Shown piece after piece: positions 36,167 through 47,027 of a stretch of 64,000 nt of DNA. A model generated the notes under the pieces. It did no database searches and was not told the origin of the DNA. It saw only the letters and a list, made by a program, of their open reading frames with translations. Every line of letters begins with the position of its first letter. Position 1 is the first letter of the stretch. The translations under genes were made by a program, and so were the position numbers. The DNA comes from Pochonia chlamydosporia 170 (Eukaryota; Ascomycota; Sordariomycetes; Hypocreales; Clavicipitaceae), in contig NC_035793.1 of assembly GCF_001653235.2 (NCBI RefSeq), positions 4,960,001 to 5,024,000 on the forward strand, in the 5' to 3' direction.

Positions 36167-36940
36167 TCATGCCTCTGGCCAATTCCCGTTAATCACGATA
36201 CAGCTTCCGTTTGCACTTTTTGCGATACCCTCCTCACTCAAAAACGCAGCATACCTCGCCACATGCTCTGTCGGAACAGCCTCCATCGCCGGCTGCGTCG
36301 TCTGCATCATCCCCAACCCCTCGTGGTTCAAACCCTGCGCAAACGCATCTCCGATATTCGTGTCCGTCATACATCCGAGTAACAGGGCAACAGAATAAAT
36401 GCCCTTCTTCCCATAAAAACTGGCCGTGTTCTTCGTCACGCCCACAATGCCATGCTTCGATGCTACATACGCGATGCCCCCGGCCAATCCCTTGAACGAG
36501 GCATTCGAGCCAATGTTGATGATGAGTCCGCCTTGTCGTTCTTGCTTCTCCATCTGCGCCACGGCGTGTTTTGTGACCAAAAACGGACCCGTGAGGTTGA
36601 CGGCGATCACTGAATCCCATAGGCTCTTGGTGCATGTGGCAGCTGGGTCAAAGGTATCCATCACGGCGGCATTGTTGACCACCACGTCTACCCGGCCGAA
36701 TCTTTGAACTGTAGATTCGATGAGTTGTTGAACGGCGATTTCATCCGTGACGTCTGTGATGTGAAAGACCACGTTGCCGGGGTACACGGAGGCGAGTTCT
36801 TCGCACACAGCAGTGAGACGGGCCTCGTTTACATCGCAGATGACGACGTTGGCACCTCGTTGGAGGTATGTTAGTGCGATTTGACGACCGAGTCCACCTG
36901 CCGCGCCTGTGACGATGACGGTTTTGCGATGAAGCGTCAT
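36167..36940 (-). CDS. classical short-chain dehydrogenase/reductase
   Basis: A single exon of 257 residues from MTLHRKTVIVTG. It has all the hallmarks of the classical SDR family: the cofactor motif TGAAGGLG (residues 11-18), an acidic residue at the end of the second strand (CDVNE) favouring NAD(H), NNAAV near residue 89, catalytic serine in IINIGSNASF and YVASK (Y...K). Length is normal for the family. The C-terminal part (ANGSCIVINGNWPEA) resembles the INGGW ending of typical SDRs. The substrate cannot be read from the sequence. The gene converges with EMC1, with only 123 bases between the stop codons, so their 3' untranslated regions may overlap. No signal peptide; predicted cytosolic. 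Confidence 0.9.
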   Translation of the reverse strand: MTLHRKTVIVTGAAGGLGRQIALTYLQRGANVVICDVNEARLTAVCEELASVYPGNVVFHITDVTDEIAVQQLIESTVQRFGRVDVVVNNAAVMDTFDPAATCTKSLWDSVIAVNLTGPFLVTKHAVAQMEKQERQGGLIINIGSNASFKGLAGGIAYVASKHGIVGVTKNTASFYGKKGIYSVALLLGCMTDTNIGDAFAQGLNHEGLGMMQTTQPAMEAVPTEHVARYAAFLSEEGIAKSANGSCIVINGNWPEA

Positions 36941-38223
36941 GGTGTTTGGATGTGTGTTGACGACAGCGGTATTGTGTAGGGCACAATGGTGAACTTGGGC
37001 ACGAGGTTCGACAGTTTCAAGAAACGGTCTCGTGAGCAGATTGAGGCCTTTTTAAATGAGCCATTCGAGAACAATAGGTGAATGTAAACACTACTTGACC
37101 AAGCTGACCAACTGGTCGACCCGTGCTGCTGGGAATGTGAGACACATTACATTTGGGAGTCGCTTACATGCCTCTTGTGGGTAAGCTGCACGAATTTCAC
37201 GTTTCGTCACAGGCCAAGACTGGAGTGAGCGCCAATGCAGGCGCGGGTATTGGCCTGTCAGGAAGCATGGGATACAGGATGCATTTTCTGATGGCTCGAC
37301 TTATATTGTGCTTTGTAGAACAAAATTGGGCGCTTGGTCAGTGCTGGTTTTGGAGGCCTGGGAAGTGGCTTGTATTGGTTGGGACTGCGTGTTTCTGCCG
37401 GAATGGGTTACTCTGCTTGAATTATTGAAGGATATTGAAGTGGTGTTGTGTTATGGGTGTGTTATTGAGTGTGCGTCGGGGTGAATGAGTGGTGTGGTAT
37501 GTTGTGATGGTGGACTGGTGATTCCATATGCGGATTTGGCTGAGGATGGTATTGCGTATTTAAATATAGGAGTGATTTTTGGGGTTTAACTGCGTGATGT
37601 TGGGCTATGACGAACTTTTCTTATATCTGACACGTGTGGTAAGGAAATTGAGGGTGTTTGCATTTGCGGTACAGTTTGAGGGTCATAGCATTTAGAAACT
37701 TGCAAGCTTCTAGAAGAGTTTTTACATGTCATAACGCACAGAGCAGTAGAACGTTAGGGGCAGTTTACGCAGTTTAGTTGTATTACCAAATTGGGATGCG
37801 GACGAGTTTATCGTTGGCCTCGGGTAGAGAAACCAGCGGCTGCTGTTGCTGGTGATGATACAGCTGAGCTAACTCTTTGAACCTGCCGAATTTAGATTGT
37901 CTAGCTCTTGGTGCTGCCGTGGAACTCTTTCTTCCTACGTTGACGAGAACTTCTATTCTCATAATTCCCTCTGGAACCCTTTCGGGAGCTGCCTGCGTCC
38001 TCTCTTCTCTTATAAATGTCAATACTGTATTTATAGAAAGGTTTGTAAAGCCCAGAGACTGGTACTTCTTAACTGTTCAATGGAAGAGCTAGCTCATATA
38101 TCATTTTATAAAATCTTGCAGCCTAACTGCAACCTCCTTGCCGCCTTGCCCAAACCGCCCGCAAAGCATATGTACATCAGTCACAGATCCCGCAGCTTAA
38201 ACACACTCTCTACATTCAAGAAC
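36941..38223. other. intergenic between SDR and esterase genes
   Basis: About 1.3 kb with the SDR promoter and the esterase 3' flank. TG-rich stretches occur around 37440-37510. Frames are short and without motifs. No RNA gene or tandem repeat is evident. Confidence 0.55.
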
Positions 38224-39174
38224 CTAATTCAGACACTGCGAGTAATACGCATTAGCAGCCTTACAGCTCCCCTGCGCACAGCACGTTGGTCCCGTCCATC
38301 CCATCCCGCCGCACTGCCCCCATAACGCAGCACATGTTCCAGTTCCCCCGTTCCCGGGATCAGAGCCACCGCCAGAATTACCACTCAGCTTGCCGTTGAT
38401 GAACGTCATTGCCTGCTGTCCGTAGATACTCACGTATTGCTGGTGGTGGTTCGCGTCGTTGCCGGTGCAGCAGTATGGATCCTGGGAGTCGCAGTAGGAC
38501 TGGATCTTGGATGCGTTGGGGCATTTGAAGCTCGCGGGACGGGCGTCAAACTACATTCAGGTTTAGTATTTTTCTCCTGGGATATGGATGAAGTCAGGTA
38601 TGAAGAGACTTACGCCGCCGGCTCGACAAGTTCCAACTTCGTATGTGAATCCGTACTCGTATCGCGGGTCGCCCATGAAGATGGCAGCTTTGATCATGGC
38701 AACCGCGCTGGAGGAAATGGGAACAGATGTATCGGATATGCCTGCGCCGGGATCACCTCCGCCGCACAAAGCATTATCCATGATTTGGCCGCCCTATTTG
38801 TCGTCAGTGATGGATTCCTGGCTTACGTGGGTGTCCATATATACCTGCGAGTATCCCACCAGGATGAGCTGAGTTGTCGGACACTGCGAGTGAAATGCAT
38901 TCACGGCCGCAGCAACAGCAATTGTTCCCTGTCTCGCGGAATCGCCGTACGCGACTCCCCCGCAGGAAGATTGTCCCCCGCAAGCTGGGTAGACAATGGC
39001 TTCAGATGTGGTGCCCGGGTGAGCTGCCTTGATCATGTCAATCAGGGCGCCGGCGGAGCCATAGCCTGGAGATACGGTCGTTTCACGGGCACCAAACACG
39101 TGAATTGAGGGGCATGATTGTGCAGACGCGAGTAAGGCGTACGTGGAGAGGAGTGCCAGTTTTGATTGGAACAT
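38224..39174 (-). CDS. secreted CE5 acetylxylan esterase/cutinase-like with C-terminal CBM1
   Basis: Three exons, 39174-38845, 38793-38614 and 38550-38224 (introns of 51 and 63 bp, GTATAT and GTAAGT donors), give 278 residues. The start at 39174 opens a signal peptide ([20 protein letters not shown]). The catalytic domain has the CE5 landmarks: [13 protein letters not shown], nucleophile in GYSQGG (Ser109, spanning the first intron), and CDSQDPYCC (Asp194) followed by NDANHHQQY (His near 206). Cysteine spacing matches acetylxylan esterase 2 more than cutinase (cf. T. reesei AXE2). A G/S/N-rich linker leads to a CBM1 cellulose-binding module ([16 protein letters not shown]-terminal YYSQCLN). 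It should release acetyl groups from xylan while anchored to cellulose, so it is a plant cell-wall enzyme. Nothing is broken. Confidence 0.88.
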
Positions 39175-39904
39175 TGCGATATTCAGAATATAGATTGATA
39201 GCGTTGGGAGTTGTAGGTTATCACAGGAAGGGCGAATGCAGCTTGTAGACATGCCACTGAACTCGTCGCACAGGTATGACTGTTACTTATACTAGTCTAT
39301 AAGTTACAGTAAACAGCTGTTTCTTCATTACATCATGCTCTATTCGGAATTAGACGAAGCCATCACCACTTACACTCACGGATGGTCCAAAAGCACGCCA
39401 ATTTAGCCTGAAAGGATCTCCCTCCCGGCCTGCCTAATTAATTCCCGAGAGATGAAACCTTCCCCGCAGATTCGGAAACATGGAAATGAGATTCAGCCCT
39501 TTGGATAATTGTGCATTATGATAATTTTGGGACAAGATGTTAGTTGGGAATGCCGGAGTTGAACTGCCGGTGGTAAATGTGGTTGTGGGGAATTTAACCG
39601 CCCAGTCAAGTTTGGCCAGACACAATGTGGCAGGAAGGAGGGAAATGCGGATAAAATAGATGACTTCTGATGACACATGATTGAACTTGGTGAATCTGGA
39701 ACAATTTCGACACCATGTTTTGTTGGGGTCTGCGTGATGCGACGACAAGTTGGTCAATTACTCTCATACGTATAACGACTGTGCCAGACCTGGCAATACC
39801 AAATTCTCAGTGTACGTTCTGAACTAGATGCAATCCTCCTCCGGCTCGCCTCCGTAGCTTGATGCTTGGTATCATACTTCTCATACAACCAGAGCGTCAA
39901 GCCC
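39175..39904. other. intergenic between esterase and WW-domain genes
   Basis: The promoter of the esterase and the 3' flank of the WW-domain gene. Nothing else was supported. Confidence 0.55.
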
Positions 39905-40779
39905 TTAGTCTTCATAGTAGTCATCATACTCCTCCGCATACTCTTCCTCCGCTTCGTACAATTCCTCTCGTCGCTCTTCCAACTCCTCTCTGTCACTGCT
40001 ACTAGCACTCGAGCTGGCGGCATTCTCCAACGCCTCTTGATAGTCCTGGCGTGCCTCGTAAACGTCCTGGCGAGCCTCGTCGAGCGACTCTCGGTCGCTG
40101 TCGTATCTATTGGCGGCATACATGGCAGGAGGAGCGTTGTTGTATGTAACATACTCCGTCTGGTAGACGTTGGTCACAGCTGGAGCTGCTGCAGCCGCTG
40201 CGGTGGGAGCAACATAAGACTGGTGGTCATGCCTTTCATCGTCGCTGCTGTCGCTGTCATGGAGAGCATGGTGAAGCACAGCTCCGCCGATAGCGCCAGC
40301 AGCAAGACCACCGGCAGCACCAAGAAGCATCCCTCCTCCACCATGTCCCTTCTTTCCTCCTTTATCGCCTTTGGTTTGGACCTCGTCGTACCCTGCATAG
40401 GCGCTCCCTGGAGGAGGACTTTGCATAGGGGGACTTTGCATTGGCGGCGGGCTGTAGCCTGGTGCTTCCCATTGTGTCTTACCCGTTGCCTCTTCTACAT
40501 AGTACCATCGCTGGTGTTGCTGGTCGAAGTACGGAGTCCAACCCTGAGGCAAGGGTGGCTTGTCTGAGGGTGGTTGATATGCGGGTTGAGGCGGAGGAGG
40601 ACCTCCTTGATTTGCGCTATACTGGCCGTGACCCCCATAGTTTTGGTTATCTGGGGAAGGAGACTCAGGTGAGTACTTGATAATACTTATTTCAAGCTCC
40701 GAAGAATAGACAAACCTGGCTGGGGTGAACCGCCAAATCCCATACCCCCAAATTGGTTGGTGAGGCCCTGAACCGACAT
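39905..40779 (-). CDS. WW-domain protein with glycine-zipper-like segment and acidic tail
   Basis: Two exons, 40779-40716 and 40650-39905, with a 65-bp intron (GTTTGT donor, pyrimidine-rich CCCCAG acceptor), give 269 residues. The first exon encodes MSVQGLTNQFGGMGFGG. A proline-rich lead-in is followed by a single WW domain (about residues 50-80) with the two signature tryptophans (LPQGWTPYFD...RWYYVEEATGKTQWEAPG). Then come a Pro/Gly-rich linker, a glycine-rich hydrophobic segment (GGMLLGAAGGLAAGAIGGAV, glycine-zipper-like), a Ser/Asp/His-rich part and a long charged helical tail with repeated EARQD and EELEERREELYEAEEEY. WW domains bind PPxY or phospho-SP ligands. The glycine zipper may insert in or lie on membranes. 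The architecture is known among uncharacterised fungal proteins; no specific role is assigned. Confidence 0.83.
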
Positions 40780-42550
40780 AGTGATGGCAAGATTGTTGTG
40801 ACAACAACGGTTAGGCCTGATCTTCGAGGCGGGACGTTGAGGCAAATAATAAATGAAAGGCGGATGCAAGATGGATAAAGAGTTGACGTATGTTATATTC
40901 CCGGAGCCCCTGTTGGATCCCTCCCGCGCTTGAACAAAGACGAGGTCGGCTTTGAGTGAAACAGCAAGTGAACGAGGGGTTGATCAGAATTGAGCATGCG
41001 GGTCATTTCATACGGCCAGCAATGGCCACGAAAGAGGTTGACCTCTCGGAGGCGCAGGAAAGCAAACAGGGCTGGTACATATCAAACTGGACAAGTCCAG
41101 GGTCCGACATGAAAGCGGGAACATTTGAATATCCTGTCCATGCTTGGCCTTGCTGCGGGTGCCCAAACGGGCCGCTCCATTAGGGCAATCTGGACGGCCT
41201 CCGTGGCCGAGTGATGCCACTAGTCAAGAGTTAGCAGCAAACATTGTAGAAGTCAACTTGACCAGCTCCAATGAGAGGTAAACAACAAGCCCATGTCGCC
41301 TGGGATAAAACGCCTGGGTGCAAATGCAACTCTGCAGCGACTCTGCAGCGACTCTGCAGCACCTCTGCTGGTGCCAGATCCACCAAGTACTGGCTTGGAG
41401 AGCACAGCCCCCAGACAGCCCAGCCATGAATGAATCAAACAAAGAGGATGCCGAGCCGTGGGATGACTAGTGATTTGCCAGCAGCATGATGGATAGTCAA
41501 CAATGAAGAAGATGGAGTAGAGAATGAGGCACAATAGCATGACGATGCCTGGGAGGCGGTTGAAGCACGGTTGACCTCAATTTGCCCAGGTCAAAAGTAG
41601 AATCAGATCGGATATAGTCAAGATGTGATGGAGACCAGACTGGACCAGAGTCACCAGACACACAGTGGGGAGTCAAAAGATTTGAACCCTCAGAAGGTAT
41701 CACATATCGCAGTGTGTGCGTATGACATGTCGAGATGTGTTAGTGTCTACTGAGACATGGGCAAATACTTGACTTTTTACCTCAGACTGGAAACAGTCGG
41801 GGATGCTCCTGCCTCTTGGCGGCGCTACAGTGCGCGGCTAAACCACGTTCGGATCCGCTGCTCCCCTGTTGCACAGATAGATTGTCTCGGCGCATGAGAC
41901 ACACAAAACTCGTGCAGTCTGGTGGCTGAGCACAAGTCTGGTACAAGGGAAGGAGCGACTCGACTGAGGCGAAGAGGTGGGGGCGGGGCAAGCATCATCA
42001 TTTGATCCATTCAGCTCACCTGGCACTGTGCACTGTCAACTGTGTCTGTGTCTGTGAGCTAGCTGTCTGGTCTTGGCTTGGCTTATCCACGACATGACAT
42101 GCATGTAAGCTTTTGTTTGCCTTTCCTACATGACTGCTACTGCGGGACTTGACATCACCGGTCTCTTCTTTTCCCTATTCCTGTTCTCTCGTCCGTGTCT
42201 GCATCCTGCATCCTGCGTGCGCACCCCGCCGTCTGCTCCGAAACGACACCCGAAGCTCTGTTGGCCGCCATCGTGAATCGTCCGGTCGTCTCAGCTCATC
42301 CATCGACCCACGGCTAATAAGGCTGAGAAGCTGAAATCAAGTCAGCCTAGGGCAGCATAGTTTCCGTGCCGACTCTCGACCTCCGACCTAAATTCCCCTG
42401 CCAACCGCGCGCTCCTCTTGCTTCTGACTTCTTGCTACACGTCTCGTAGCTTGACGATATATTTTACACCTGGTTTCGACCTACAGCCGCCTGTGTCTCG
42501 CTGAATCGCATTTCCGCAAGTACCATCGAGTCTGCGTACGTGTCAAAGTC
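40780..42550. other. divergent intergenic region, WW-domain gene and metacaspase promoters
   Basis: About 1.8 kb with the two divergent promoters. It contains the short tandem repeat at 41328-41362. A GGTTCAAATC string (minus strand, about 41678-41687) resembles a tRNA B box, but no acceptor-stem partner was found. No gene is supportable. Confidence 0.55.
41328..41362 (+). repeat. 11-bp tandem repeat (CTCTGCAGCGA), three copies
   Basis: The unit ACTCTGCAGCG occurs three times in succession with a degenerate end (ACCTCTGCTGG). Each unit holds a PstI-like CTGCAG palindrome. It lies about 1.2 kb upstream of the metacaspase start; no function is known. Confidence 0.6.
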
Positions 42551-44150
42551 ATGTCTGGCTATCCTGGGCAAGGCCACTACGGTGCCGCACAGCATCACGG
42601 AGGAGGAGGAGGTTTCCCGCCTGGCCAAGGTCCTGGCTTTGGGTATGGGTACGGAAACTATGGCGGACCTCCTCAAGGCCCTCCCCAAGGCAACTATGGT
42701 CCTCCTCCCGGGCAATATAATTCACCACCACCCGGTAATTACGGACCTCCTCAAGGCAATTATGGACCGCCCCCGGGCCAGTATAATTCACCACCTCCAG
42801 GAAACTACGGTCCTCCTCAGGGAAATTATGGCCCGCCTCCTCCAGGGCCGCGTCCACCGTCTGGACAGCCGCCTCCCGGCTATGGGCATAGCCCTCAACC
42901 TCAATATGCTCGTCCGCCGCCGGCCAACCCACCGCCTCCGGGTTACGATGCTTACGGTTATCCGATGCAAGGAGGAAATTATGCCTACCGCGCCCAAGCC
43001 GGTCCTCCCCCTCCGACTGCTCCACAGCAGTTTGGTCACGGCGCTCCCCAAGGCTATACGTTCCAGTATTCCAACTGTACCGGTCGTCGCAAGGCCCTCT
43101 TGATCGGCATTAACTACTTCGGGCAGAAAGGAGAGCTTCGCGGATGCATCAATGATGTCCACAACGTATCGAACTTCTTGGTCGAGCGATACGGCTATAA
43201 GCGGGAGGATATGGTGATTCTGACGGACGACCAGCAGAATCCCGTTATGCGACCAACTAAAGATAACATGATTCGCGCCATGGGCTGGCTTGTCAAAGAT
43301 GCTCGACCCAATGATGCGCTTTTCTTCCATTACTCTGGTACGAGCGACTGAATGAGGAGTGCGTTTTATTTTTGTTACTGACATAAGAATAGGCCACGGT
43401 GGACAGACCGAGGATGTCGACGGCGACGAAGACGATGGCTATGACGAGGTGATTTACCCGGTTGATCACCGACAAGTTGGACACATTGTCGATGACGAGA
43501 TCCATTTCCGTCTGGTCAAGCCTCTCCAGCCTGGAGTCCGATTGACGGCCATCTTCGACTCTTGCCACTCAGCCACTGCAATGGATCTCCCGTATGTCTA
43601 CTCCACCAAGGGTATATTGAAGGAGCCAAACCTTGCCAAGGAAGCCGGTCAAGGTCTACTTAGTGCTTTGGGATCTTATGCTCGCGGTGATATGGCTGGA
43701 GTAGCGAGCACCGTCTTTGGTTTTGCCAAAACCGCATTCAAAGGTGACGATGCGTATAACAAGACCAAGGACACGAGAACTTCACCGGCCGACGTTATCA
43801 TGTGGTCTGGAAGCAAAGACGACCAAACATCGTAAGTTCCAGAACGCCAGTAGGACCCTATGGATGATCTCAGATCAAATGCTAATCCATGTTTCACAGC
43901 GCCGATGCCACAATTGCCAACCAGGCCACTGGTGCCATGTCCTGGGCCTTCATCACGGCTTTGAAGCAGAACCCTAAACAGAGCTACGTGGAGCTCCTGA
44001 ACAGCATTCGAGATGTCCTTGCATCCAAGTACACTCAGAAGCCCCAGCTGTCTTGCAGTCACCCATTGGGTATGTATATCCTGCTCACATTGTCTTTCTT
44101 GTGTCCATGCTGACGGTTTTGAAGATACAAACCTGCTGTTTGTGATGTAG
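42551..44150 (+). CDS. MCA1: type I metacaspase with P/G/Q/Y-rich prodomain
   Basis: Four exons, 42551-43337, 43393-43831, 43900-44069 and 44125-44150, give 473 residues. The N-terminal 170 residues are a low-complexity prodomain rich in P, G, Q, Y and N, including two exact-length tandem 22-residue units, like the yeast Mca1/Aspergillus CasA prion-like prodomain. The C14B caspase domain follows: [14 protein letters not shown], then HYSGHGGQ with the catalytic His (about H264, on the exon junction) and DSCHSAT with the catalytic Cys (about C320). The C-terminus [12 protein letters not shown], supplied by a 26-bp last exon, fits the family. Metacaspases are Ca2+-dependent arginine/lysine-specific proteases linked to stress, protein aggregation and programmed cell death. 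The small last exon matters because reading through its intron would lose the conserved end. Confidence 0.95.
42689..42820 (+). repeat. two 66-bp tandem units in the metacaspase prodomain
   Basis: Two consecutive 66-base units encode [15 protein letters not shown] followed by GNYGPPQ, with a third partial unit. Differences are mostly silent third-base changes, so the repeat is under protein-level constraint or is old. Confidence 0.75.
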
Positions 44151-44347
44151 CGCTTTAAAATTGGATACGCGAATAACGTCATGAGAAGTAGTGTTGGAAA
44201 ATGAAAATGTTACTTATGATAACGTGATGCTTATTCTTGGTGATGCTTTCTCAGTGCCATATGTGATGAAACCATGGCCACGGGCATCATGTGCCCCAGT
44301 ACCAACCGGATCATGCGTGAAGTGATACCTGTAATGTATTGCCCTGA

Positions 44348-46171
44348 CTAAGTCTCTTTCTCGATAGACCTCCACATCCTAACTACCTTGTCCTCCCTGG
44401 ACAGGTACTCGATTTCTCTCTCCTCCCCATCACGACGTACTTTCACCGTAAACTTATTTCCACAGTCTGCTTCACACTCTCCCACCCGTGAATGCCACAT
44501 AATCTCATCACCGTCCTTCAACCCAGCCACAGAAGCATTCGACCCATCAATCACCCCGCTCACCAGACCGTTCGTCAAGCTCACTCGATCGAAGCCCATT
44601 TGCATCATCGTCCCTTCAACGGCATCTATCCCCCCAAAAGCAGTCTTCATGTCCTCCAAATCAAGCGTCTTTCCACTCTTCATCTCATCCAAATGCCGCT
44701 TCGCCTCTTCATGTCCAATCCAATCTCCGATATACTTCAACCAATCCTTCTCCTGAACCTTTTCGCCTTTTCTTCGACGGACGCTTATATCTGCCACGAT
44801 CTCATCTATGGGTCGTTCTACGCCGGCGTCACGAGCGACACTTGCTCGCCGGGTGAAGCAGTCCATGCGTATCATGTATATGCAGAATCTGGACTGGCGA
44901 AGCGCTTCCACGTGCCATGTTGTTGAAGCTGGGGGCAGCTCAGATAGAGGTGTGTTGATGAGTGGGTTTGTAAAGTATGCTGTGAGATTGGCGTTGAGGG
45001 TGGCGCGGAAGTAATCTGGACTGCGTTGCTTGAAGCGAAACGGGAGGTAGATTGTGTATAGGTTGGATAGGCCTGGGATGTTAGCTGGGTGATGTAGTTG
45101 GTGTTGTAAGAACGTACCTTCTGAGAACCAGTCGTTTGGTGTTCCGTCGTCTTCAGGATCAAGTTGAGCCCAGGTCTTTATCATGCTCTTGTTGAATACT
45201 CTGACTAATGACCAGTCGGAGCCGGAGGCTGTGTCCGCGTCGTACTCGATCAAGCTTGCGCCTAGGCAGGAGGTGTCGTTGCCTATTTGTGACACTGTCG
45301 ATGCAAGGGCCGAGGGCATTGGTACGTTGAACTTGTTGTAAGCTTTGGCCATGGCTTTCGGACCTGCAGGGTTGAAGGGCTGATGGCGAATGACATTGAC
45401 TACTGATGTCGTGGTTTGTCCTGTAAGTCGTCCCACTACGTTTGGGACTTTGGCAAGAAAGGCGCGATAACTTCCGTGCTCGTCCTTGAAGAACTTCGAA
45501 AGGTGAGGGAACATATTGTTGCTGAAGTCTTTGACGGCGTCAAGAGGACGCGGCAGGTCGGATAGCCAGTATGTTGCGCAGGAGCCTGAGCCCGATGTAT
45601 GCTCAGCTGGGTAGCTGTGTACATTTCCTATCATGAATATACATTCCTGGAGAGTCGTTTCAGCTCCAGTGGCTCCTTCGCCGAGTGAGGTGACTATCTT
45701 GGCTGTGCTGGTTGTATCGGTACTGATGGTGATGTCATATGTCCCTTTGGTGTAGGGACGGGGTAGAAACGTCCCAATGCCAACAAGGCCACCATTTTCT
45801 CGACGAAGACCACTATCGCTTCTATGGTTTGTATCCTGGGGATAGGTATTAAACTGGATTGACGCATCGCCTTGTATGTCCCTATCTGCGTAGACTGCCA
45901 AGGAGCCATCACAACTCTTCGCGGAAGTGTTAACTGGTCCATTGTCGTCTTCAATTCGTATGCCTCTCTTAGCAATAACATCTCCGGAGTTACCATCGGT
46001 ATCATTCGTAAATAAGAAAATGGGCTCCTCTGAATTGTATGGGCTGCCTCCCTGGAGGCCTCTTTGGAGGCCGCCAATAGTGAGTCTCGCCGAAAGAGAC
46101 TTGACAGTACCCGAATCATCAACATTGGGAGTTAAATGAAGTTTAAGTGTGGGATTTGATGAAGAAGACAT
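44348..46171 (-). CDS. M61-aminopeptidase-like protein with PDZ-like C-terminus, zinc motif lost
   Basis: Open throughout as 607 residues from MSSSSNPTLK. An in-frame candidate intron (45117-45073, 45 bp, GTACGT donor, GCTAAC branch, CCAG acceptor) would remove 15 residues and restore WFSEGLSNLYTIYLPFRF, giving 592 residues. Domains: a beta-rich N-terminal half, a helical middle with a WFSEG motif followed by LPFRFKQRSPDYF resembling the third-ligand region of M61 (glycyl aminopeptidase) proteins, and a C-terminal PDZ-like fold (SLTNGLVSGVIDGSNASVAGLKDGDEI). The HExxH zinc-binding motif expected before WFSEG is absent; the aligned stretch reads NKSMIKTW. It is probably a non-catalytic relative. 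No signal peptide. The family assignment rests on motif spacing seen by eye, so moderate confidence. Confidence 0.62.
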   Translation of the reverse strand: MSSSSNPTLKLHLTPNVDDSGTVKSLSARLTIGGLQRGLQGGSPYNSEEPIFLFTNDTDGNSGDVIAKRGIRIEDDNGPVNTSAKSCDGSLAVYADRDIQGDASIQFNTYPQDTNHRSDSGLRRENGGLVGIGTFLPRPYTKGTYDITISTDTTSTAKIVTSLGEGATGAETTLQECIFMIGNVHSYPAEHTSGSGSCATYWLSDLPRPLDAVKDFSNNMFPHLSKFFKDEHGSYRAFLAKVPNVVGRLTGQTTTSVVNVIRHQPFNPAGPKAMAKAYNKFNVPMPSALASTVSQIGNDTSCLGASLIEYDADTASGSDWSLVRVFNKSMIKTWAQLDPEDDGTPNDWFSEGTFLQHQLHHPANIPGLSNLYTIYLPFRFKQRSPDYFRATLNANLTAYFTNPLINTPLSELPPASTTWHVEALRQSRFCIYMIRMDCFTRRASVARDAGVERPIDEIVADISVRRRKGEKVQEKDWLKYIGDWIGHEEAKRHLDEMKSGKTLDLEDMKTAFGGIDAVEGTMMQMGFDRVSLTNGLVSGVIDGSNASVAGLKDGDEIMWHSRVGECEADCGNKFTVKVRRDGEEREIEYLSREDKVVRMWRSIEKET

Positions 46172-46403
46172 AGTTGTGATAGTTACAATTGCTTGATTGG
46201 GAAATTCTTGGCAACGGGGCTGTGTGTTTGTATAGGAGTGTGGGGAAGTTGAGTGTTTGTCGTGGCTTGAGTAGTTTGGGACTAGATAGTGATGTCAACT
46301 TGTGGATATCAACGGCTTATAATAATCACGCCAATCTTTAATTTGTACTCATCTAAACGCGCTATTCTGTAGACTGCTCTTATACGAGGCTAGGACAAAG
46401 TGT

Positions 46404-47027
46404 TTAGTCTTTCTCATCCTTAGTATCGCCCAATAACGGGGTAGCCAACATACTTGGCCGCTTCTGAAACGCTTCAAACCAAGCTCCAAGTCTTGGTCTA
46501 CCTCTGAAACTAGGCAAATCCCGAAACTCCAACCAGCTCAAAGCAGTTGCGAGCGCAATATGTCCAACATGGATCGGCGTATCAACATCAAGTTCTTTCT
46601 CCAACCAGTCGTAGCTCTCAGTCAACTTTTGAATCAACCCGCTGCAAAGATCTGGGTAACGCAAAGGTTCTGGCCGCCTCGCCGTCTCCCAACGAACCGC
46701 AATGCCAATGTCCGCTAGTCCCTGTGCCACAGATTGAATGCGCAATGCTTGCCAACGACTTTCGCCACCGACAGGAATAAGCCGTCTCCCAGAGTGTAAA
46801 GTGTCCAGGTATGCGCAAATTACATCGGAGTCGAAGATGGCGGGTAGATCAGGTCGGATCAATACAGGGACTTTGCCAAGGGGATTTTGAGCATATACGT
46901 CTTGGTTTCGCCATAAGGGACTGGTTTCGTGGTGAATGACTTTGAGGGACGGGGCGAGGCCGACTTCGTGTGCGAAGACTAGCACCTTGCGGGCGTAGGG
47001 GGAGTGAGTTTGGTAGAGGAGCTCCAT
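46404..47027 (-). CDS. glutathione S-transferase-like protein
   Basis: A single exon of 207 residues. I chose the ATG at 47027 (MELLYQTHSPYARKV) because the frame upstream has no other ATG and this is the usual start of the thioredoxin-like domain. The N-terminal domain has the SPYARKV active-site turn, the cis-proline NPLGKVPVLI and FDSDVICAYLD (the glutathione gamma-glutamyl contact, commonly ES or DS). The all-helical C-terminal domain follows (about 85-200), with LEKELDVDTPIHVGHIALATALSWLEFR matching the domain's conserved helix 6. It is likely cytosolic, with detoxification or maleylacetoacetate-isomerase-like activity. The substrate is not inferable. It ends with an acidic tail GDTKDEKD. 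Confidence 0.88.
   Translation of the reverse strand: MELLYQTHSPYARKVLVFAHEVGLAPSLKVIHHETSPLWRNQDVYAQNPLGKVPVLIRPDLPAIFDSDVICAYLDTLHSGRRLIPVGGESRWQALRIQSVAQGLADIGIAVRWETARRPEPLRYPDLCSGLIQKLTESYDWLEKELDVDTPIHVGHIALATALSWLEFRDLPSFRGRPRLGAWFEAFQKRPSMLATPLLGDTKDEKD

Noticed and set aside
41188..41260. GTGGCCGAGTG string resembling the start of a tRNA-Ser/Leu
   Set aside because: No T-arm B box or matching acceptor stem follows at the needed distance; the similarity is limited to about 11 bases.
41660..41700. GGTTCAAATC on the minus strand, a tRNA B-box-like motif
   Set aside because: The stem around the loop needs several G-T pairs and no A box or acceptor partner is present upstream.
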